A stretch of DNA of 64,000 nucleotides from NCBI GenBank assembly GCA_023667845.1, contig JAMPIU010000143.1, forward strand, positions 1 to 64,000. The letters are read 5' to 3'. Source of the stretch: Dehalobacter sp. GTDB taxonomy: Bacteria; Bacillota; Desulfitobacteriia; Desulfitobacteriales; Syntrophobotulaceae. Below the pieces are notes generated by a model. The model was not told where the DNA came from. It saw nothing but the letters and a program-made list of their open reading frames with translations, and did not search any database. This document shows positions 18,295 through 26,955 of the stretch, one piece after another; the first letter of the stretch is position 1; each line of letters opens with the position of its first letter. A program made the position numbers and the translations under genes.

Positions 18295-19674
18295 ATGGAA
18301 CAAACAGAGTTCATACAATTCGAACAATTTGAAACAAAAATGTTTAAAGAACTGACGCAGAAAGCGATAGACAGTAGTAAAATCAATCCTGAGCTATATA
18401 GTAAATATCAAGTAATGAGGGGCTTGCGAGATATTGAAGGCAAGGGTGTTCTCGTCGGTCTGACCGAGATTGGTGAAGTGCACTCCTATATCATAGACGA
18501 AGGAGAAAAGATTCCCGTTCCGGGAAGATTAACCTATAGAGGTATCGATATTAATGACATCGTCGACGGCTTTATTAAAGACGAAAGATACGGCTTTGAA
18601 GAAACGAGCTATTTGCTTCTGTTCGGGCATCTTCCGAACGCCAAGGAGCTGAAGGATTTTGAACAGATGCTGTCGGCATATCAAAAACTGCCCGAGGACT
18701 TTGTCCGGGGTACTATCCTAAAAAGCCCGGGCAAGGATATCATGAATATGCTGGCCAGGAGCATCCTGAGCCTATATTCCTATGATGACAACCCCGATGA
18801 CAATTCCATCGAAAATGTCCTGAAACAATGCATGAAACTGATTGCCTGGATGCCTTTGCTGGCCGTGTATGGCTATCACTCCTGTGCGCATTATCATGGA
18901 AACAAGAGCCTGTTTCTGCACAGTCCGCTGCCTCATCTCAGCACAGCGGAAAATATTCTTCACATGCTACGGCCGGACAGCAAATACACCAAGCTTGAGG
19001 CCGCCCTGCTGGATATTTCCCTGGTCCTGCATGCCGAACACGGCGGTGGGAATAATTCGACCTTTGTTACGCATGTCATTACCTCGACCGGTTCGGACAC
19101 TTATTCGGTCATGGCTGCTGCTATTGGTGCCTTAAAAGGTCCCAAGCATGGAGGCGCCAATATTAAAACCTACAATATGCTTGAAGACATTAAACAAAAT
19201 GTCACAGACTGGCAGGATGAGGATGAAATCAAGGCTTATTTAATGAAGATTATGAATAAACAGGCTTTTGACAGGTCTGGTCTTATTTACGGGATCGGCC
19301 ATGCAGTCTACTCGATTTCTGATCCGAGGGAAGTCCTGCTTAAAGAATATGCCGGGAAGCTCGCTCAGGAGAAAGATCTGGCCGAAGAGTTTGATTTATT
19401 CTGTAGAGTGGAAAGACTTGCTCCGGATATTGTCCTGGGCCATAACAAGTCAGGCAAAGTCATCAGTGCCAATGTGGACTTTTATTCCGGTTTTGTATAT
19501 AAAATGCTGGGACTTCCGCTGGAACTGTTTACCCCGATCTTTGCGATCTCCAGAATGTCAGGATGGAGTGCCCACCGGATCGAAGAGATCGTGAATAATG
19601 GGAAAATCGTCAGACCGGCCTATAAGAGCGTTGTTCCAAGACGGGAATATATTCCGCTTTCCGGCAGGAATTAG
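18295..19674 (+). CDS. Citrate synthase
   Basis: 459 residues, a citrate/2-methylcitrate synthase of the larger clostridial type. An N-terminal extension of about 50 residues precedes GVLVGLTEIGEVHSY and RGIDINDIV. Catalytic regions: LHAEHGGGNNSTFV, YGIGHAVYSISDPR (second histidine) and ANVDFYSGFVYKMLGLP (aspartate). Condenses oxaloacetate and acetyl-CoA; a 2-methylcitrate role cannot be excluded by sequence alone. Transcribed alone with AGGAGG before the ATG and a clear terminator after. Confidence 0.93.
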   Translation: MEQTEFIQFEQFETKMFKELTQKAIDSSKINPELYSKYQVMRGLRDIEGKGVLVGLTEIGEVHSYIIDEGEKIPVPGRLTYRGIDINDIVDGFIKDERYGFEETSYLLLFGHLPNAKELKDFEQMLSAYQKLPEDFVRGTILKSPGKDIMNMLARSILSLYSYDDNPDDNSIENVLKQCMKLIAWMPLLAVYGYHSCAHYHGNKSLFLHSPLPHLSTAENILHMLRPDSKYTKLEAALLDISLVLHAEHGGGNNSTFVTHVITSTGSDTYSVMAAAIGALKGPKHGGANIKTYNMLEDIKQNVTDWQDEDEIKAYLMKIMNKQAFDRSGLIYGIGHAVYSISDPREVLLKEYAGKLAQEKDLAEEFDLFCRVERLAPDIVLGHNKSGKVISANVDFYSGFVYKMLGLPLELFTPIFAISRMSGWSAHRIEEIVNNGKIVRPAYKSVVPRREYIPLSGRN

Positions 19675-19710
19675 ATAGAGATCTTAAAGAAATACGCAGA
19701 TGAAAAAAAA

Positions 19711-19763
19711 AGGCGCTGTTGCAAAACGAACATATCGTTCGTGGGCAACAGCCTATTTTTATT
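19711..19763 (+). terminator. Terminator of the citrate synthase gene
   Basis: AGGC plus TGTTGC pair with GCAACA plus GCCT, with an inner ACGAAC/GTTCGT pairing, followed by ATTTTTATT. A classic rho-independent structure 40 bases after the stop. Confidence 0.85.
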
Positions 19764-19817
19764 GCGGAAAATACAGGCTAATCTTTAAAAATAAACGATT
19801 ACATAAGACCAGAGACT

Positions 19818-19925
19818 GGGCTATGCAATGTACATCCAGCGACAAGCGGAGCACGGATTGCGCAGCGCAGCAGTTTGCGCCATGGAGGGCGCAACTGCCG
19901 AAAGCGGTTGTACATTGCGTAGCCC
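19818..19925 (+). repeat. Folded intergenic repeat, type 1, copy 1
   Basis: 108-bp element. Terminal arms 19818-19834 and 19909-19925 pair at 16 of 17 positions and the last is a G-T pair. Inside are the conserved words AAGCGGAGCA, GCGCAGC and GCCGAAAGCGG, and an apical hairpin AGTTTGCGCC-ATGGAG-GGCGCAACT. Same layout as copies at 37890, 44781, 45129 and 49841. It lies between convergent genes, so its transcription is uncertain. Confidence 0.85.
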
Positions 19926-20024
19926 TACCTTCTTTGGTTTCTTTGTCTTTTAATATTAAAAAAGGCGGTGTCGCCAACTACTTTAGTAGTTTTGCAGCAC
20001 CGCCTTGCTTTTTGCTTAGAAATA
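19926..20024. terminator. Hairpin after the minus-strand glycosyltransferase gene
   Basis: AAGGCGGTG (19962-19970) and CACCGCCTT (19998-20006) pair perfectly, with an inner ACTA..TAGT pairing, between A-rich and T-rich flanks. It can end the minus-strand glycosyltransferase transcript and any plus transcript through the repeat. Confidence 0.65.
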
Positions 20025-21161
20025 TTAACTTTGATGCGCTCTCTGATATTCTTTGACTTGAAGGCTTTCATACAGCAGCTGATCAGCCAACCCTACGATA
20101 CTGCCCGGAGAAAGCTGTCGGGCCAAGTCCGAAGCATTCTCCCGCATTTCTTCAAGCAAACCGGGATTTAGACAGAAACTGTCGATCAGGGGATTAAGTT
20201 CGGAAATCCTTGATGTTCTGACAGCAACACCTGCTTTAACTAGAATCTCGGTATTTTCTTCTTCTTGTCCCGGAATAAAAAATGGAATAATGATGGGGAT
20301 ATTTTTATTGATCGCTTCCGAGGCAGTCAGACCGCCGGGTTTTGTGATAATCACATCGGACTGGTCCATCAGGTCATAGATGTTCGATGTGAAACCGTAA
20401 ATGACGACATCTTTGTCGTTAAAGGTACCTGCGTACTTTTTCGCAAGATCAGTCCAAAGTTTGCGATTACTTCCGCATACGACCAGGATGCGAAGATGAT
20501 GCCGGTTTTCCATAAGCGTTTTCAGGCATTTTCTGATATAGGGGATGCCCATGCTCCCGCCCATGATCAGCAGTGTAAATACATCATTGTTTCTGACAAG
20601 GCGGGGCTGGCGGAATTCTTCCCGTACCGGAATGCCGAAAATGTGTATTTTGTTTTCAGGAACACCTTTTTCCGTAAGCGTATCCTTGGTGTAAGGTGAA
20701 CCAACAATGTAGGCATCAACAAAACTATTCACATAAAACTGATGGGCCATATAATCTGTAACCAGCGAAATAAAAGGCAGATTTAAGCGTCCGGATGCTT
20801 TTAAATAGGAAACAACACCGACATGAAGAGGATGGGTGGTAATAAGCAGGTCGGGCTTGTACTCCTGAATCAGCTGTTCGATGACACTATCCATGGCCCT
20901 GTTTAAAATTCTTTTGACATTTTTATTTAAGAACTCATTATAGGTAATCTTATATAGTTTACCGTACATTTTCGGTAATCTTGTTGCGAGTATATGATAA
21001 CCGTCATCGATAAGGGCTTCCATGATCCAGCTTTCCTCTTTTTTTAAGGGTTCTACAATCCGGACGGAATAGCCTGAAGCTTCAAGCTCCTTTTTCAGAC
21101 AGTCTGCGGCCTGATTGTGTCCGTGTCCTGTAGACGCAGAGAAAATCATTACTTTAGGCAC
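20025..21161 (-). CDS. UgtP/MGD1-type diacylglycerol glycosyltransferase
   Basis: 378 residues, GT28-type family. The N-terminal MIFSASTGHGHNQAADCL is the conserved MGDG-synthase glycine/histidine loop, and the C-terminal TKPGGLTASEAINKNIPIIIPF followed by GQEEENTEILVKAG is the UDP-sugar binding block. Family members add glucose or galactose to diacylglycerol to make glycolipids or lipoteichoic acid anchors at the membrane. A frame opens at 21215, but GTG 21161 has GGGAG seven bases upstream and begins at the conserved domain. Confidence 0.88.
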   Translation of the reverse strand: MPKVMIFSASTGHGHNQAADCLKKELEASGYSVRIVEPLKKEESWIMEALIDDGYHILATRLPKMYGKLYKITYNEFLNKNVKRILNRAMDSVIEQLIQEYKPDLLITTHPLHVGVVSYLKASGRLNLPFISLVTDYMAHQFYVNSFVDAYIVGSPYTKDTLTEKGVPENKIHIFGIPVREEFRQPRLVRNNDVFTLLIMGGSMGIPYIRKCLKTLMENRHHLRILVVCGSNRKLWTDLAKKYAGTFNDKDVVIYGFTSNIYDLMDQSDVIITKPGGLTASEAINKNIPIIIPFFIPGQEEENTEILVKAGVAVRTSRISELNPLIDSFCLNPGLLEEMRENASDLARQLSPGSIVGLADQLLYESLQVKEYQRAHQS

Positions 21162-21213
21162 GAATATTCTCCCTTCAAATAAAAGCATAAGATGCTGAAA
21201 GTTATCCTTATAC

Positions 21214-21241
21214 ATTATAACAGTTTATGGTCGATAACCAA
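21214..21241 (-). promoter_or_regulatory. Possible promoter of the glycosyltransferase gene
   Basis: On the minus strand TTGGTT, 16-base spacer, perfect TATAAT (complement of 21214-21219), about 55 bases upstream of the GTG start. Confidence 0.45.
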
Positions 21242-21326
21242 CAAAAATTTATTTATTATTTTTTGGCAAATAGGAATAACCACACAAGCAACTTTCTGGC
21301 AGGAAGACATAAACGCCCCTATGATC

Positions 21327-21347
21327 AGTCTGTGGGCCACAGTTTCG
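21327..21347 (+). repeat. Solo left-end remnant of the type 1 repeat
   Basis: AGTCTGTGGGCCACAG followed by TTTCG resembles the left arm plus first core bases of copies 2 and 4 (AGTCTGGGAGCCACAG and GTCTGTGTGCCACAG, each followed by TTCC). No right arm is seen; it ends eight bases from the Hsp20 stop codon. Confidence 0.5.
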
Positions 21348-21354
21348 AGATCTA

Positions 21355-21804
21355 CTAATGCTGAAAGTCAATCTGTACAGACTTTTTCTCCCTGCTGTCT
21401 GTCTTGGGCAGGAATACATTCAGAACGCCGTTTTTATAAATTGCCCTGACATTATCAATGGAAACGGCCGCCGGAAGAGAGACGGAGCGGCGGAATTGAC
21501 CGGTATACCTTTCTTTTCTGTGTAGGCGATCTTCCTGAATCACGTGCTGTTCGCGGTTTAAAGTGCCGCTGATGGTTATCATGTTGTTTTCAATCTGAAT
21601 GCTTACATCTTCTCTTCTCTGCAGTCCTGGCAGATCGCAGGAAACAATGATCTCTTCGTCGGTTTCATAGACGTCGGTAAATGGAACGGCCAAGCGCGGA
21701 GCGAACTCATCTTCGAAAAAAGTAAACGGAAAACTATAAAGCCTATTGATTTCACGGCGTATCTGATCTGCATTCCGCATTGGATGTAATGGTATAAGAT
21801 TCAT
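21355..21804 (-). CDS. Hsp20/alpha-crystallin small heat shock protein
   Basis: 149 residues. Alpha-crystallin domain from about 40 to 135 with VSCDLPGLQRREDVSIQIENNMITISG and the closing GVLNVFLPK; short C-terminal tail with KKSVQIDF. ATP-independent holdase for unfolding proteins. Strong GGAGG ribosome binding site. The gene lies back to back with clpP, another stress gene. Confidence 0.93.
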   Translation of the reverse strand: MNLIPLHPMRNADQIRREINRLYSFPFTFFEDEFAPRLAVPFTDVYETDEEIIVSCDLPGLQRREDVSIQIENNMITISGTLNREQHVIQEDRLHRKERYTGQFRRSVSLPAAVSIDNVRAIYKNGVLNVFLPKTDSREKKSVQIDFQH

Positions 21805-21850
21805 ATTTCCGCCTCCAGTATTTATGGATTTGTATCAAATGCTTTTATCC

Positions 21851-21879
21851 ATTATACTAGGATTATTTTAACCTGACAG
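21851..21879 (-). promoter_or_regulatory. Promoter of the Hsp20 gene
   Basis: On the minus strand CTGTCA, 17-base spacer, perfect TATAAT (complement of 21851-21856). No CIRCE inverted repeat is seen. Confidence 0.6.
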
Positions 21880-21988
21880 ATGATTTATATACCGTCTCGA
21901 TGTTTAGACAAACGTACTATTGGCAATTAATCAAATAATATGAATGAAATAGTTTGAACAAAGAAATGACCAAAATTTGCCCAAATTA

Positions 21989-22018
21989 TTTGACCTTTAT
22001 TGACCTTTGTAATAAAAT
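21989..22018 (+). promoter_or_regulatory. CtsR box and promoter of clpP
   Basis: TTTGACC-TTT-ATTGACC (21989-22005) is the complement of the CtsR operator GGTCAAA-N3-GGTCAAA with one mismatch. It overlaps -35 TTGACC (21990-21995); after 17 bases comes -10 TAAAAT (22013-22018). CtsR is the class III heat-shock repressor of Firmicutes and would shut off clpP without stress. Confidence 0.75.
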
Positions 22019-22061
22019 AGAGACATATCAAAATTAACAATCAATGATGGAGGGAATAAAT

Positions 22062-22691
22062 ATGAGTTATCTTATCCCGATGGTAGTTGAACAAACGAAT
22101 CGCGGTGAACGTTCTTACGACATCTATTCTAGGCTCCTCAAAGACCGTATTATCTTCCTGGGCGGAGCAATCGATGATAACGTTGCCAATGTTGTCGTTG
22201 CGCAATTGCTTTTCCTGGAAGCGGAAGATCCTGAAAAGGACGTTTTCATCTATATCAACAGCCCCGGAGGGTCAATTACTGCCGGGATGGCCATCTACGA
22301 CACGATGCAGTATATCAGGCCTGATGTACAGACCATTTGTATTGGAATGGCCGCCAGTATGGGTGCCTTCCTGCTTGCCGCCGGCACGAAAGGAAAGCGT
22401 ACTGCCCTGCCGAATGCTGAGATTTTGATCCACCAGCCGTTAATTGCCGGGGGAGGTTTATCGGGGCAGGCTACAGAAATTGAAATTCACGCCAAACAGT
22501 TGCTGAAAACGAAAAACAAAATGAACAGGATTCTCGCCGAAAGAACCGGCCAGCCTTTGGACAAAGTCCAGCAGGATACGGACCGTGACTACTATATGTC
22601 CGCTGAAGAAGCCAAAGAATACGGAATTGTTGACCGGGTACTGGAAAAAGCAGCGCTGCTCGAGCAAAAAAAGAAAAACCCGCTAAAATAG
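22062..22691 (+). CDS. clpP: ATP-dependent Clp protease proteolytic subunit
   Basis: 209 residues. Catalytic triad S99 (GMAASMGAF), H124 (ILIHQPL) and D172 ([11 protein letters not shown]). Forms the barrel protease used by ClpX/ClpC unfoldases. A longer frame begins at 22044, but GGAGGG sits seven bases before ATG 22062. No clpX or tig follows, so this is a standalone clpP under its own CtsR-type control, possibly a second copy in the genome. Confidence 0.95.
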   Translation: MSYLIPMVVEQTNRGERSYDIYSRLLKDRIIFLGGAIDDNVANVVVAQLLFLEAEDPEKDVFIYINSPGGSITAGMAIYDTMQYIRPDVQTICIGMAASMGAFLLAAGTKGKRTALPNAEILIHQPLIAGGGLSGQATEIEIHAKQLLKTKNKMNRILAERTGQPLDKVQQDTDRDYYMSAEEAKEYGIVDRVLEKAALLEQKKKNPLK

Positions 22692-22750
22692 AATCTCTTA
22701 AAAAAATCTTAATTTTCATAAAAAACTTTGAAGAAAATCCTGGATATCGA

Positions 22751-22784
22751 AAACGCCTCATTTGAGTAATCATTTGAGGCGTTT
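22751..22784 (+). terminator. Hairpin after clpP
   Basis: AAACGCCTCA (22751-22760) and TGAGGCGTTT (22775-22784) pair perfectly. The T tract is short, so termination may be partial. The type 2 repeats begin three bases later. Confidence 0.6.
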
Positions 22785-22787
22785 GAC

Positions 22788-22884
22788 GTCCACGGATGGA
22801 CTAATGCCGCGGTTCCATGGAGGGAAAGGAGCGGCAAGTCCACGGATGGACGAATGCCGCGGTTCCATGTAGCAAATAGGAGCC
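22788..22884 (+). repeat. Type 2 hairpin repeat, 50-bp tandem pair
   Basis: Two head-to-tail units (22788-22837 and 22838-22884). Each begins with hairpin GTCC-ACGGAT-GGAC, then AATGCCGCGGTTCCATG. In unit 1 TGCCGC...GCGGCA encloses TTCC-ATGGAG-GGAA; in unit 2 that loop reads ATGTAG and has decayed. Related pieces lie at 28901, 36603 and 44942. Confidence 0.75.
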
Positions 22885-22979
22885 ATTCAGAAAAAAACAT
22901 AAAAGTAAGATAAATTCGGCATACTAAACTCGGATTGTTCAAAAACAACCAAAGCAACAATAAAAAAGGAGGAAAAATC

Positions 22980-23936
22980 TTGCAGAGAATTCGAAAAGCA
23001 GTCATACCCGCGGCTGGATTGGGTACAAGATTTCTTCCTGCGACCAAAGCTCAACCCAAAGAAATGCTGCCAATCGTAGACAAACCGACTATTCAGTACA
23101 TCATTGAAGAAGCGGTTCAATCCGGTATTGAAGATGTCATTATTGTCACAGGAAGAAACAAAAGAGCCATTGAGGATCATTTTGACCGTTCTGTAGAACT
23201 TGAACTATTTCTAAAAAACGGAGAAAAGTCCGAATTGCTCGATATGGTCAAACATATTGCTGAGATGGTCGATATCCATTATGTCCGCCAAAAAGAAGCT
23301 CTGGGGCTTGGTCATGCCGTCTACAGTGCCAGAAGATTTATTGGCAATGAGCCGTTTGCCGTTCTTTTGGGAGACGACGTAATCTATTCGGATGAGCCTT
23401 GTCTGAAACAAATGATTAGGTACTACGAGCTTTATAACAGCAATTTGATTGGCGTACAGGAAGTACTGCCGGCAGAAGTGTCCAAATACGGGATTATTGA
23501 TGGCAGCAGAATATCTCCGAGACTGTACAAGGCGGAAGCCATGTTTGAAAAGCCGGCCCCGGAGGAAGCGCCAGATATTCCGCTTGCGATCATGGGCCGG
23601 TATATTCTTAATCCGGAAATTTTTGATATCCTCGCGGAATTGCCTCCGGGAAGAAATGGAGAAATTCAGCTGACGGATGCAATTGCGCAGTTGAGCAAGG
23701 TTCAGGATGTGTATGCCTACAATTTTGAAGGGAAAAGATATGATGTCGGGGACAAACTTGGTTTTGTCAGAGCAACCATTGAATTTGCGTTAAGACATGA
23801 AGAAATTGGCGAAAGCCTGATGGATTATCTGACCGATATTGTCAGCCGGTATCAGAAAGAAGGTCAGGAGCTTCGCCTGCTTTCAGCAGGCAATAATTTG
23901 GACAAACTTTATGATATTAAGAAGAATTACAGTTAA
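22980..23936 (+). CDS. galU: UTP-glucose-1-phosphate uridylyltransferase
   Basis: 318 residues. Nucleotidyltransferase signature [30 protein letters not shown] at the N-terminus and the GLGHAV..A motif; YDVGDKLGF near the C-terminus is typical of GalU. Makes UDP-glucose for polysaccharide and glycolipid synthesis, including the glycosyltransferases in this window. A frame opens at 22935, but TTG 22980 is preceded by AAAGGAGG and gives the family start. Confidence 0.95.
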   Translation: MQRIRKAVIPAAGLGTRFLPATKAQPKEMLPIVDKPTIQYIIEEAVQSGIEDVIIVTGRNKRAIEDHFDRSVELELFLKNGEKSELLDMVKHIAEMVDIHYVRQKEALGLGHAVYSARRFIGNEPFAVLLGDDVIYSDEPCLKQMIRYYELYNSNLIGVQEVLPAEVSKYGIIDGSRISPRLYKAEAMFEKPAPEEAPDIPLAIMGRYILNPEIFDILAELPPGRNGEIQLTDAIAQLSKVQDVYAYNFEGKRYDVGDKLGFVRATIEFALRHEEIGESLMDYLTDIVSRYQKEGQELRLLSAGNNLDKLYDIKKNYS

Positions 23937-24089
23937 CCGGGTAAGTAAATGGATGATGCCCGGAAAAAACGGCGGAAAATAAAGTACTTTCACAGAAAAT
24001 AGGTTGTTTACTATCCTCAATGTGACAAGCTTTTCTCTTTGCTATTGGTAATATTATACAGAAAATACCTATAGTAAGGAGGAAAAAGG

Positions 24090-24869
24090 ATGAATTTCAG
24101 CCGCAAAAGCATCCTAACTCTTGCAGGGGCTGTTGTTCTGGCGGGGGTAATCATTATTGGCGGAATTTATGGGCCCACTGCCTGGAAAGTATTTCGTGGC
24201 CAGGTAGTTGGACCAGAGGACCAAGTGGTTATCCAGACGCCCCCGGTCAATTATGCCGGTGGAGAGACGGATGCTGATCAGACCATTGCTCAGGGTGAAG
24301 AAAGTACGGTTTCACCCAATACCGGGGGAACACCGGCTGCAGAAGGTACTGCAGGAGATACCGTTACAGCACCCAATCAGGCTGACGGCACAGACGATTC
24401 TGCCAGCAGCACGAATGAAGTCAAAAAGTACAGGGAACCGGATCTGAGTCTTTTGAATATTGCGCCTTCGCTTGAGGAGTATTTTGGCGAGAGAGCGCTC
24501 AGCGATGCATCCAGGACTCTTGCCTTCGGAGCCGCCTGGAACATCCACCAGTACACGGATGGTTATCTGTACGGTGTCACTGCAGGGCCTCAGATGAACG
24601 AACAGGATATTAAGAAGTACATTGTTTTCCATAAGACCTTATGGGAAAAGCAAATGGAAAATGAGGTCAATTCCAGTCAGGCGTCCACCTTTGATGTATA
24701 TTTCAGGAATCTTCTGAATAGAGGGATCGATGCCTTTGACAGTAAGGACAAAGTAAGAATTGAACAATTCCATCTCGAGATTCATGATTTGGACGCGCAT
24801 CTGCTACGGGATGATATGAGTTCCAAGGTTTACGGGGCAACTCCTTTTGCCACGAAACGTTCTGAATAG
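24090..24869 (+). CDS. Membrane-anchored protein of unknown function
   Basis: 259 residues, family not recognised. One N-terminal membrane segment (about 8-28), a Thr/Gly/Ala/Asp-rich disordered linker (about 45-115) and a C-terminal mostly helical domain (about 118-245) on the outside. A strong AGGAGG precedes the ATG. Its plan (anchor, acidic low-complexity linker, about 130-residue outer domain) is the same as that of the protein at 26187, though the domains do not look alike. It ends before a strong terminator. Confidence 0.7.
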   Translation: MNFSRKSILTLAGAVVLAGVIIIGGIYGPTAWKVFRGQVVGPEDQVVIQTPPVNYAGGETDADQTIAQGEESTVSPNTGGTPAAEGTAGDTVTAPNQADGTDDSASSTNEVKKYREPDLSLLNIAPSLEEYFGERALSDASRTLAFGAAWNIHQYTDGYLYGVTAGPQMNEQDIKKYIVFHKTLWEKQMENEVNSSQASTFDVYFRNLLNRGIDAFDSKDKVRIEQFHLEIHDLDAHLLRDDMSSKVYGATPFATKRSE

Positions 24870-24918
24870 CATTCCTAATGCATTGATAGGCGCCTGAAAC
24901 AACATTTGAAGCGCTTCT

Positions 24919-24967
24919 AAAAAAGTTATCCTGTCTCAAACCTCCTTGAGATTAGGATAACTTTTTT
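24919..24967 (+). terminator. Strong bidirectional terminator
   Basis: AAAAAAGTTATCCT (24919-24932) and AGGATAACTTTTTT (24954-24967) pair perfectly over 14 bases, with an inner TCTCAA/TTGAGA pairing. Confidence 0.9.
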
Positions 24968-24979
24968 GATCTTTAAACG

Positions 24980-25032
24980 TTGACAATTCTAACAAATCAT
25001 GTACAATAATAAATACTTAGATAATTGTCTAA
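24980..25032 (+). promoter_or_regulatory. Promoter and likely SdpR operator
   Basis: -35 TTGACA (24980-24985), 16-base spacer, -10 TACAAT (25002-25007). TTAGATAATTGTCTAA (25017-25032), a near-perfect palindrome, covers the start-site region, and ATCTAAATATCT follows. ArsR-type repressors commonly bind such palindromes to control their own operon. Confidence 0.6.
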
Positions 25033-25072
25033 ATATCTAAATATCTATTAAAATTAAGGAAGTGGATCACAA

Positions 25073-25372
25073 ATGTCGCCGTATAATGATACGTTTAAAG
25101 CTTTGGCTGATCCGACCCGAAGAGAAATGATCCGCTTTTTGAAAGAACGAAATATGACGGCAGGGGAAATTGCAGATCAATTCAAGATCTCCAAACCAAG
25201 CATCTCCCATCATTTAAATATTTTGAAGCAGGCCGGGCTGGTTACAGATGAAAGAAAAGGGCAGACCATCGTCTATGCATTGGATACCTCTGTGTTTGAA
25301 GAAGTCATGCGGATGATGTTTGATTTGTTTTACAGAAAAGAAGAATCAAAAGATAAACAAACAAATAAATAA
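25073..25372 (+). CDS. sdpR: ArsR-family autorepressor (SdpR-like)
   Basis: 99 residues. Winged-helix ArsR fold: FKALADPTRREMIRFL, then recognition region MTAGEIADQFKISKPSISHHLNILKQAGLV and a wing ending in YALD. No metal-binding cysteine pair is seen, and the gene is followed by an SdpI-like gene, so it matches SdpR, which represses sdpRI until SdpI binds it at the membrane. The symbol is given on this pairing. Confidence 0.8.
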   Translation: MSPYNDTFKALADPTRREMIRFLKERNMTAGEIADQFKISKPSISHHLNILKQAGLVTDERKGQTIVYALDTSVFEEVMRMMFDLFYRKEESKDKQTNK

Positions 25373-25408
25373 ACAAACAGATGAATCATAAGAAAGGGTG
25401 CTGGTGCA

Positions 25409-26077
25409 ATGTCGGAGAATAAAGAATTATGGATGCGCAGAATGCTTATTTTTGGCAGTCTGATGGTTCTCATAAGTTTGGCGGTTAGCTTGGTTGTTTA
25501 TCCCCGTCTCCCGGATAAAGTTCCGGTGCACTGGAATGCAGCCGGAGAAATCGACGGCTGGGGCAGTGCCTTTCAGGGAGCTTTCCTGTTTCCGCTGATG
25601 ATGGCAGCTATGCTGATCCTGCTCGTTTTCCTTCCGAAAGTGGATCCTAAGAAAAAGAACTATAGCCGGATGAGCAAACCGTATACCATCATTGTGCTTG
25701 TCATAATGCTGTTTTTTATGTTGATTCATTTTGGCTCGCTGGGCACGGCGCTCGGGTATTTTAACAGCTTTCCTTCCTTGATTCAATTGGGAGTCGGTGC
25801 CTTGTTTGTAATTATTGGAAACTATATGGGCAAACTAAAGCATAATTACTTTGCCGGAATCAAGACTCCATGGACGCTGGCCAATGAGCAAGTCTGGTAC
25901 AAAACGCACCGGATGGCAGGACCGCTCTGGGTCATTGGCGGACTGATCTTTATGGCGGCAAGCTTCCTGCCTGCCCAGTTTCTGACCGTCACAGTGATGA
26001 TTGTCATTGCAGTCCTGCTTATCGTTCCAATTGGATATTCTTATTGGATCTTTAAGAGATTGGATAAGGAAGAATAG
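25409..26077 (+). CDS. sdpI: SdpI-family membrane protein
   Basis: 222 residues, about six membrane segments. N-terminal DUF1648 motif PDKVPVHWNAAGEIDGWGS and the SdpI signature GIKTPWTLANEQVWYKTHRMAG. In Bacillus subtilis SdpI protects from the SdpC toxin and sequesters SdpR. No toxin genes (sdpABC) are found nearby, so this may be immunity against others' toxins or a signalling pair. Confidence 0.85.
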   Translation: MSENKELWMRRMLIFGSLMVLISLAVSLVVYPRLPDKVPVHWNAAGEIDGWGSAFQGAFLFPLMMAAMLILLVFLPKVDPKKKNYSRMSKPYTIIVLVIMLFFMLIHFGSLGTALGYFNSFPSLIQLGVGALFVIIGNYMGKLKHNYFAGIKTPWTLANEQVWYKTHRMAGPLWVIGGLIFMAASFLPAQFLTVTVMIVIAVLLIVPIGYSYWIFKRLDKEE

Positions 26078-26129
26078 GTCCACAATCCTGTAATAAAAAT
26101 AGGCTGAAGTATGTTTAAAATCCCCGCAG

Positions 26130-26166
26130 AACGGATAGAATGGAAATAGTTACCATTCTATCCGTT
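26130..26166 (+). terminator. Perfect 14-bp hairpin after sdpI
   Basis: AACGGATAGAATGG (26130-26143) and CCATTCTATCCGTT (26153-26166) pair perfectly around a nine-base loop. There is no T tract, and the next start codon lies 21 bases further, so it could instead be a leader structure of the following gene. Confidence 0.5.
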
Positions 26167-26186
26167 GTTGAGGGGATTGTGATTTT

Positions 26187-26861
26187 ATGCGTAAAAAATT
26201 TTGGTTGGTTACAGTACTGGTATTTGTTCTGGGGGTGTGCCTCGGCGCAGGAGGACACTTTTTATGGTCAACGACATTGAACCCGGAAGTAAATTCTCCG
26301 GCTGAAAAGGACAACGCAGCCAAAGTAGGCACCGTTCAGAGCGGTGATGCTGTTCAGAATGTTCTTCCGGACCTGTTTGCCGAAGGAAATAGCACTGTTG
26401 ATGGGATAGCTGATGGTACAAATGACGGTACAAATAACAGTACTGACGAAAGTACAAGTGCCTTGACTGAGGCAGAACAGGAAGCAATTATTGCACAGTA
26501 TAAGCAGGGGCTGGGAATGCTTTTTGATGCCTGGAAAGCCAAAGATATGACTGCGTTCAGAACTGCGATTGCCAATGCTTACACTGGAGACTTGATGGAA
26601 AAGCATATCCAGAAGGCAGAAGAGTTTATTTCCAGAGGAATCGGACTGGATGTCGGCAACATCATTTTTGATGACGTGCAAATCGAATCTGCCGACAAAT
26701 TCTCAGCAACAGTCAATGCCGTTTACTGTTACACTGCCAGAGATTATGACCTGGATGAGCAGTACCCGTTGGGGGAAGAGCAGGAACATCAGGTCCATGT
26801 CAGAGCGAATCTAATTAAAATCGGTCAGAATTGGCTGATTACGGGCGAAACGGCAATATAG
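26187..26861 (+). CDS. Membrane-anchored protein, unknown, NTF2-like outer domain possible
   Basis: 224 residues. N-terminal membrane segment (about 5-23), then an Asn/Asp/Thr/Gly-rich linker with repeated DGT-type steps (about 60-90), then a domain (about 93-224) with two helices followed by strands ending in ANLIKIGQNWLITGETAI. This helix-then-curved-sheet order recalls NTF2-like domains, but I do not recognise a family. The gene follows the sdpI hairpin and has GAGGGG upstream. Confidence 0.6.
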   Translation: MRKKFWLVTVLVFVLGVCLGAGGHFLWSTTLNPEVNSPAEKDNAAKVGTVQSGDAVQNVLPDLFAEGNSTVDGIADGTNDGTNNSTDESTSALTEAEQEAIIAQYKQGLGMLFDAWKAKDMTAFRTAIANAYTGDLMEKHIQKAEEFISRGIGLDVGNIIFDDVQIESADKFSATVNAVYCYTARDYDLDEQYPLGEEQEHQVHVRANLIKIGQNWLITGETAI

Positions 26862-26955
26862 CAGACGGAGTATTGCAGGATTTAACTGAACGATGGCGAA
26901 TTCTAGGAGATGAAAAAATTTTGTCTTAAAAAGATTAAGACAGGGAGAGAAACAG

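Noticed and set aside
19700-20056. 118-residue plus-strand reading frame
   Set aside because: It runs through a terminator, a folded repeat and another hairpin; composition is that of the repeat and there is no ribosome binding site.
22788-22884. CRISPR array
   Set aside because: Only two 50-bp units with no spacer, each unit being a hairpin repeat of the type 2 family; no cas genes nearby.
23938-23966. Terminator after galU (CCGGG/CCCGG)
   Set aside because: Stem of five bases with a long loop and no T tract; not convincing.
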